NCBI RefSeq assembly: GCF_003264365.1
Contig: NZ_PYAK01000012.1
Location: 1-64,000 of the forward strand
Direction: 5' to 3'
Length of the DNA: 64,000 bases
From: Micromonospora noduli
Lineage (GTDB): Bacteria; Actinomycetota; Actinomycetes; Mycobacteriales; Micromonosporaceae
Shown: one piece after another, positions 60,436 to 64,000 of the stretch
Numbering within the stretch: the stretch's first letter is position 1
Layout: each line of letters opens with the position of its first letter
Position numbers and translations under genes: made by a program
Notes under the pieces: model-generated
What the model was told of the DNA's origin: nothing
Database searches by the model: none
Seen by the model: only the letters and a program-made list of their open reading frames with translations

Positions 60436-60758
60436 CGCGTCACCTCCCGCGCTCAGCTGCGGCTTGCAGGCTACGCCGATCGCGGTAGAGGACCGGTGTG
60501 ACGGCGGTCGCGTGGGGGGCGGCGCCGGGCGGGCCGGGCCGCATCGGGGGGTGTGCGGGGGACGACACGGCCCACCCGGCACCTGTGGGGGCGGGAGGTT
60601 GTGCTGCCGCATCAACCCGGCAGGGCCGGCCCGGAGGCCGGGCGGTGAACTCCGCAGCTGGCGGGGTGACGCTCGCAGCATTGTGGGCCAGCCGGCCGCC
60701 CGGAGGGGAGCCCCGGGACGGCCGGCATCGTCGTTCTGTCAGGAACCCGACAGTTAAT
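60436..60758. other. Intergenic region upstream of corA
   Basis: No gene is supported in this 323-base stretch. It is GC-rich. A weak hairpin TGTCGGGTTCCTGACA (complement of 60737-60752) follows the aminotransferase stop codon. No riboswitch fold or clear promoter for corA was recognised. Confidence 0.5.
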
Positions 60759-61853
60759 TCAGCTGCGGACGGCCTCGACGGCCGAGGCGAGCCGCCGGAC
60801 ACCCTCATCGATCCGGTCGGCCGTCACCGCCGAGAAGGCCAGTCGGAGAGCATGCCGCCCGCCGTCCAGCACGAAGTCACTGCCCTTGACCACGGCGACC
60901 CCGCGCTCGGCCGCCGCCGGGGCGAGCCGGTCGACCAGCACGTCCTCCGGGAACTCCACCCAGAGGAAGTAGCCGCCGTCGGGCTCCACGAACCGCGCCT
61001 GCGGCAGGTGCCGGCGCAACGAATCGGCGAGCACCTGGGCCCGCTCGCCGAGCGCCGCCCGGACCGTCTCGATCGAGCGGTCGATGTCACCGGAGACGCA
61101 GAACTGGTGCACGATCGCCTGGGACACCATCCCGGGCGAGATGTAGAGGCTCGTCGCGTTCTTCGCGATGGAGGCGATCAGGTCGGCCGGGCCGACCAGG
61201 TAACCGACCCGCACGCCCGGGCAGACCGTCTTGGTGAAGCTCGACGCGTGCACCACCACGTTGCGGGTGTCCAGCGAGAGCATCGACGGCAGCGCCTCGC
61301 CACGGAAGCGGACGTCCGCGTACGGGTCGTCCTCGAAGATCGTGAACTCGTACTCGGCGGCCAGGTCGAGCAGCTCCCGGCGCTTCTCCAGGGACAGCGT
61401 CATGCCGGCCGGGTTCTGGTAGTTCGGGATGACGTGCGCGAGCCGGGGGCGGACCCCGGACTCCAGCAGCTTGCGCAGCTCGGCAGTGTCCAGGCCATCC
61501 GGCTGGACGGCGATGCCGTGCAGCTCACTGCCCATCCGCTGGAGGTTGAGCAGCGTCCGGTCGTACGTCGGGCGCTCCACCACCACCGCGTCGCCGGGGC
61601 GGACCAGGTGGTCGAAGAGGAACGCGTCGGCCTGAAGCGACCCGTTGGTGACCAGCACCTGGTCGGCCTCGACCCCGTGCTTCTCGGCGATCCACTTTCG
61701 CAGCGGTAGGTACCCGACGGAGGTGCCGTACGCCGTCACCCCCGCGGGGTCGGCGTCGAAGGCGCGGACGGCGGCGGCCTTGAGCCCCTCGACATCGACG
61801 ATGTCCAGCGAGGGAGCCCCACGGGCAAAGGAGATCAACTGCTCGGCGGTCAT
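60759..61853 (-). CDS. PLP-dependent aminotransferase, class I/II
   Basis: A 364-residue fold-type I transaminase: VLVTNGSLQADAFLFDHLV, VVERPTYDRTLLNLQRMG, YQNPAGMTL and the PLP-lysine in HASSFTKTVCPGVRVGYLVG. It resembles 2-aminoadipate/aromatic aminotransferases (LysN, GntR-MocR C-terminal domain), yet no HTH is attached. Substrate unknown. The ATG at 61853 lacks a ribosome site and may give a leaderless message; the frame is open further upstream. Confidence 0.88.
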   Translation of the reverse strand: MTAEQLISFARGAPSLDIVDVEGLKAAAVRAFDADPAGVTAYGTSVGYLPLRKWIAEKHGVEADQVLVTNGSLQADAFLFDHLVRPGDAVVVERPTYDRTLLNLQRMGSELHGIAVQPDGLDTAELRKLLESGVRPRLAHVIPNYQNPAGMTLSLEKRRELLDLAAEYEFTIFEDDPYADVRFRGEALPSMLSLDTRNVVVHASSFTKTVCPGVRVGYLVGPADLIASIAKNATSLYISPGMVSQAIVHQFCVSGDIDRSIETVRAALGERAQVLADSLRRHLPQARFVEPDGGYFLWVEFPEDVLVDRLAPAAAERGVAVVKGSDFVLDGGRHALRLAFSAVTADRIDEGVRRLASAVEAVRS

Positions 61854-61959
61854 GGATGTTGAGCGTACGGGCGGCGGCGGGGGACGCGCGGTCGGCACGG
61901 CGATGTCCGCATCCTGAGCCACCGGGTCGGGTGACCCCACTCCACCGGACGGCGGCAGA

Positions 61960-62418
61960 TCAGACCGGAAGGGCGAGCGCGTCGTGCTGCGCGGCCCGGG
62001 AAAGTCCCTCCAGCTGCACGCCGAGCGCGTCGAGGAGCTGACTCCAGTCGAAGTAGGAGCGCCAGGCGGTGATCCGACCCTTGCGGGCCCGGACCACGTC
62101 GGCCACCTCCCAGCTCACCAGCCGGCCGGTGGGCGCGACGGTGCCGTACGGCGAGTGCAGTGTGCCGGTGTGGGTGCCGGTCAGTCGCAGCTCGACCGCG
62201 GCGCCACCGCCGGTGCGGACCGCGCCCATCGGGTCGACCCGCAGGTCCGGAAAGGCGCCGGTCCAGGTGCGCAGCAGCGCGGGCAGCTCGATCGGCCGGA
62301 CCGTCACGCCCGGCATGGCGTAGAACGCCTCCGGGGCGTAGAGATCCGGCAGCCGGGCCACGTCCCGACGCAGGAGCATGTCGTACTGCTGCTCGACCAG
62401 CCGCTCCGCGTCGCGCAT
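61960..62418 (-). CDS. NTF2-like (SnoaL-type) protein
   Basis: A 152-residue protein: LVEQQYDMLLRRDVARLPDLY, FPDLRVDPMGAVRTGGGAAVELRL, ISWEVADV-like strand and RITAWRSYFDWSQLLDALG. This is the SnoaL/ketosteroid-isomerase-like fold of ligand-binding or small enzymes. The active residue set cannot be assigned. The ATG at 62418 is preceded by GGGGGAGGT. It is located between CBS and aminotransferase genes on the same strand. Confidence 0.8.
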   Translation of the reverse strand: MRDAERLVEQQYDMLLRRDVARLPDLYAPEAFYAMPGVTVRPIELPALLRTWTGAFPDLRVDPMGAVRTGGGAAVELRLTGTHTGTLHSPYGTVAPTGRLVSWEVADVVRARKGRITAWRSYFDWSQLLDALGVQLEGLSRAAQHDALALPV

Positions 62419-62501
62419 CGGGACCTCCCCCACGGGCCACGGCATCTCCGCGCCCGCAAGGGATGTCTACCCATCGATCCGGCCCCGCACACCACCCCCG
62501 G

Positions 62502-62897
62502 TCACGTCGTGGCGACCGCCTGGCTCTCCGACCAGACCCGCATGATGTCCCGCACGGAGATCACGCCGGCCACCTCCTGGCCGTCCAGCACCACCAGGTG
62601 CCGGAATCCGCCCCGGGCCATCGCGGCGGCGGCCTCGGCCACCGTCCACTCCGGCCCCGCGTAGACCACGTCCCAGGTCAGGTGGGCGCCGGTGCGTTCC
62701 ACGTCGCAGTCCAGGCCGGCGCCGATGGCCTTCAACACGTCGCGTTCGGTCATGATCCCCACACCCTCGGAATCCGGGTCGATCACGACCGCCGACCCGA
62801 CACCGCGGGCCGACATCATCCGGGCCGCCTGGCGGAGCGTGTGCTCCGGACCGACGACGAGGACCTGGCTGGACATCGCATCCCGTACCTGCATCAC
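62502..62897 (-). CDS. CBS domain pair protein
   Basis: A 131-residue protein made of two CBS motifs: TLRQAARMMSARGVGSAVVID with GIMTERDVLKAI, and TVAEAAAAMARGGFRHLVVLDG with VAGVISVRDIM. CBS pairs bind adenosyl ligands such as AMP or ATP and sense energy state. It stands alone; target unknown. ATG at 62897 or the next codon. Confidence 0.93.
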   Translation of the reverse strand: MMQVRDAMSSQVLVVGPEHTLRQAARMMSARGVGSAVVIDPDSEGVGIMTERDVLKAIGAGLDCDVERTGAHLTWDVVYAGPEWTVAEAAAAMARGGFRHLVVLDGQEVAGVISVRDIMRVWSESQAVATT

Positions 62898-63003
62898 ACA
62901 TCACCCCTTTGGGACGGTGGCATTCGGTACGGACATGGTGGTCGGTGGATGTTTCCGGGACAAGAGCGGCATCGCACAAGCTGCGGACGCTGGCTACTGT
63001 CGG

Positions 63004-63456
63004 ATGGTGTCCACCGAGCCCCTGCGCTGCGCCGGCGCGCTGATCGTCGACCATGACGGCCGCATCTTCTTTCAGCGCCGCTCACCACACCGACGCCTGT
63101 TTCCCAACTGTTGGGACATCGTCGGCGGTCACGTGGAGCCGGGAGAGGACATCGACGAGGCACTGCGTCGGGAGATCACCGAGGAGACCGGCTGGGTCCT
63201 CTCCCACGTCCTGGGCCAGGTGGGCGAGTACAGCTACGTCGGCGACGACGGCCTGGCCCGGACCGAGTACGACTTCCTGGTCCGCGTCGACGGTGACCTC
63301 GACCGCCCGATGCTGGAGGCCGGCAAGCACACCGAGTACCGCTGGCTGGCCGAGCACGAGGTGACAGTGCTCGACGAGCACCGCGACGTCAACGACGGGC
63401 TGATCCGGCGGATCGCGGAGGAGGGCTTCGCCGTCCTGCGGTCGATCGGTCTGTGA
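63004..63456 (+). CDS. NUDIX hydrolase
   Basis: A 150-residue hydrolase with a complete Nudix box: GHVEPGEDIDEALRREITEE with TGW following (G-x5-E-x7-REUxEExGU). It hydrolyses a nucleoside diphosphate linked to another moiety; the substrate is not predictable. RIFFQRRSPHRRLFPNCWDIVGG precedes the box, as in IDI/MutT-like members. The ATG at 63004 is followed by a GTG that may also start. It overlaps the next gene by 4 bases (GTGA). Confidence 0.92.
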   Translation: MVSTEPLRCAGALIVDHDGRIFFQRRSPHRRLFPNCWDIVGGHVEPGEDIDEALRREITEETGWVLSHVLGQVGEYSYVGDDGLARTEYDFLVRVDGDLDRPMLEAGKHTEYRWLAEHEVTVLDEHRDVNDGLIRRIAEEGFAVLRSIGL

Positions 63457-64000
63457 ACACCGTCGAACTGGCGCCCCACCGGATCGCCGGGCTGCTCGCG
63501 CCGGCCGTGGACCGGACCTTCCGCGCCGGCATCCTGGCCGGCCGGGACGGTGGTGGCGCCGAGTTGTCCCAGCGCTACGGCGGAATCACGGCGACCGGTT
63601 TCCTGGTCGACCTGCGCACCCGGCTGGCCGCACCCGGTGGCACTGTCGACGGGCCCGGTTTCGCGGCGATCACCCGCTACCAGGACCCGGTCGCCTGCCG
63701 GCGGACCGTGGACAAGCAGGTGGCCCACGGGATGATCTACCGCGGCCCGGACGGCGCCCTGTCCGCCACCGAGCGGGGCGCCGCCTTCCTCGCCGAGCTG
63801 TACCAGGTGCACGCCGAGGTCACCGAAGAGTTGTGGGCCGGCCACGAAGACCGGGTGGCCCGGCTGGTGGCCATGCTCGGCCGACTGCTGTCGTACGCCC
63901 TGGTGCTGGCCGACGAGGAGCCGGACCGGGTCGCCTCGGCCTTCGCCGCGCTGGCACCCCCGTACGAGCCGGACGGCACCCCGTCGGGCGTGCTGCTGCT
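63453..64000 (+). CDS. Hypothetical protein with winged-helix-like part (3' truncated by window)
   Basis: At least 182 residues; the window ends before its stop codon. It begins NTVELAPHRIAGLLAPAVDR, and residues about 70-120 read RRTVDKQVAHGMIYRGPDGALSATERGAAFLAELYQ, resembling a MarR-type winged helix. The last visible part is acidic and Pro-rich. Function unknown. GTG start overlaps the NUDIX stop codon (GTGA), so the two are likely co-translated. Confidence 0.6.
   Translation, partial: MNTVELAPHRIAGLLAPAVDRTFRAGILAGRDGGGAELSQRYGGITATGFLVDLRTRLAAPGGTVDGPGFAAITRYQDPVACRRTVDKQVAHGMIYRGPDGALSATERGAAFLAELYQVHAEVTEELWAGHEDRVARLVAMLGRLLSYALVLADEEPDRVASAFAALAPPYEPDGTPSGVLL

Noticed and set aside
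60436..60758. Magnesium riboswitch upstream of corA
   Set aside because: No M-box or other riboswitch pattern could be recognised in the sequence.

Overview
The window looks like a piece of a Micromonosporaceae chromosome, most likely Micromonospora or a close relative. The evidence is very high GC with strong third-position GC, frequent GTG starts, actinobacterial-only families (SCO4848-like membrane protein, SCO0607-like lipoprotein, DUF5324-like protein), and the inverted repeat CCCCGCGATCTTGCA that I associate with intergenic regions of this family. It begins just upstream of an rRNA operon on the minus strand and ends inside a gene on the plus strand. Nearly all of it is ordinary chromosome: no prophage, CRISPR array, plasmid function or antibiotic biosynthetic core was seen.

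Layout. 1-680: rRNA leader and two promoters (minus). 690-10000: SCO4848-like and PRC-barrel proteins, an unusual tryptophanyl-tRNA synthetase, an HxlR regulator with a divergent LolA-like protein, LtrA, a YCII/ECF42-type sigma pair, HAD phosphatase, oxidoreductase and DUF1275 protein. 9.9-15.3 kb: a surface cluster with a DUF916 protein, a metallophosphoesterase with a WxL-like C-terminus, a HupE-like protein and a BMP-like lipoprotein. 15.3-30.5 kb: secreted-enzyme region with glucuronoyl esterase-CBM2, GH62 arabinofuranosidase-CBM13 and CE3-like esterase-CBM13, interspersed with an ECF sigma/membrane sensor pair, a large subtilase, an SDR/MFS divergent pair, a methyltransferase and a Ser/Thr kinase. 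30.5-32.2 kb: a small gene graveyard (truncated dihydrofolate-reductase-like gene, IS5-type transposase remnant) beside tRNA-Arg and tRNA-Ser.

32.3-48.7 kb: Ala/Pro-rich protein, CPBP protease, flavohemoglobin, an HTH-peptide deformylase fusion, an iron-box-controlled FhuF-like reductase, membrane glycosyltransferases and methyltransferase, PEBP protein, tRNA-Ser(UGA), then a redox locus of quinone oxidoreductase, soxR and a split transketolase. 48.8-64 kb: secreted SGNH-ricin hydrolase, a two-component system with a lipoprotein, a phosphotransferase-like kinase, thiolase, PH-domain protein, rhomboid, cyclophilin, DUF5324-like protein, CorA, aminotransferase, NTF2-like, CBS, NUDIX and a truncated last gene.

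How the parts work together. Three hemicellulose side-chain enzymes share two kinds of palindromic operator: CGAAAGTTTCG at the glucuronoyl esterase and GTTAGCGTTAAC at both GH62 and CE3. The most novel-looking signal is a homologous extracellular Cys-pair domain at the C-terminus of both the ECF sigma partner protein (17303-17992) and the Ser/Thr kinase (27370-28980), which suggests one envelope cue read by two signalling routes. Other items worth attention are the HTH-deformylase fusion, the SoxR-type promoter in front of a split transketolase, the DUF916/WxL-like pair, and the mirrored promoters between SDR and MFS genes.
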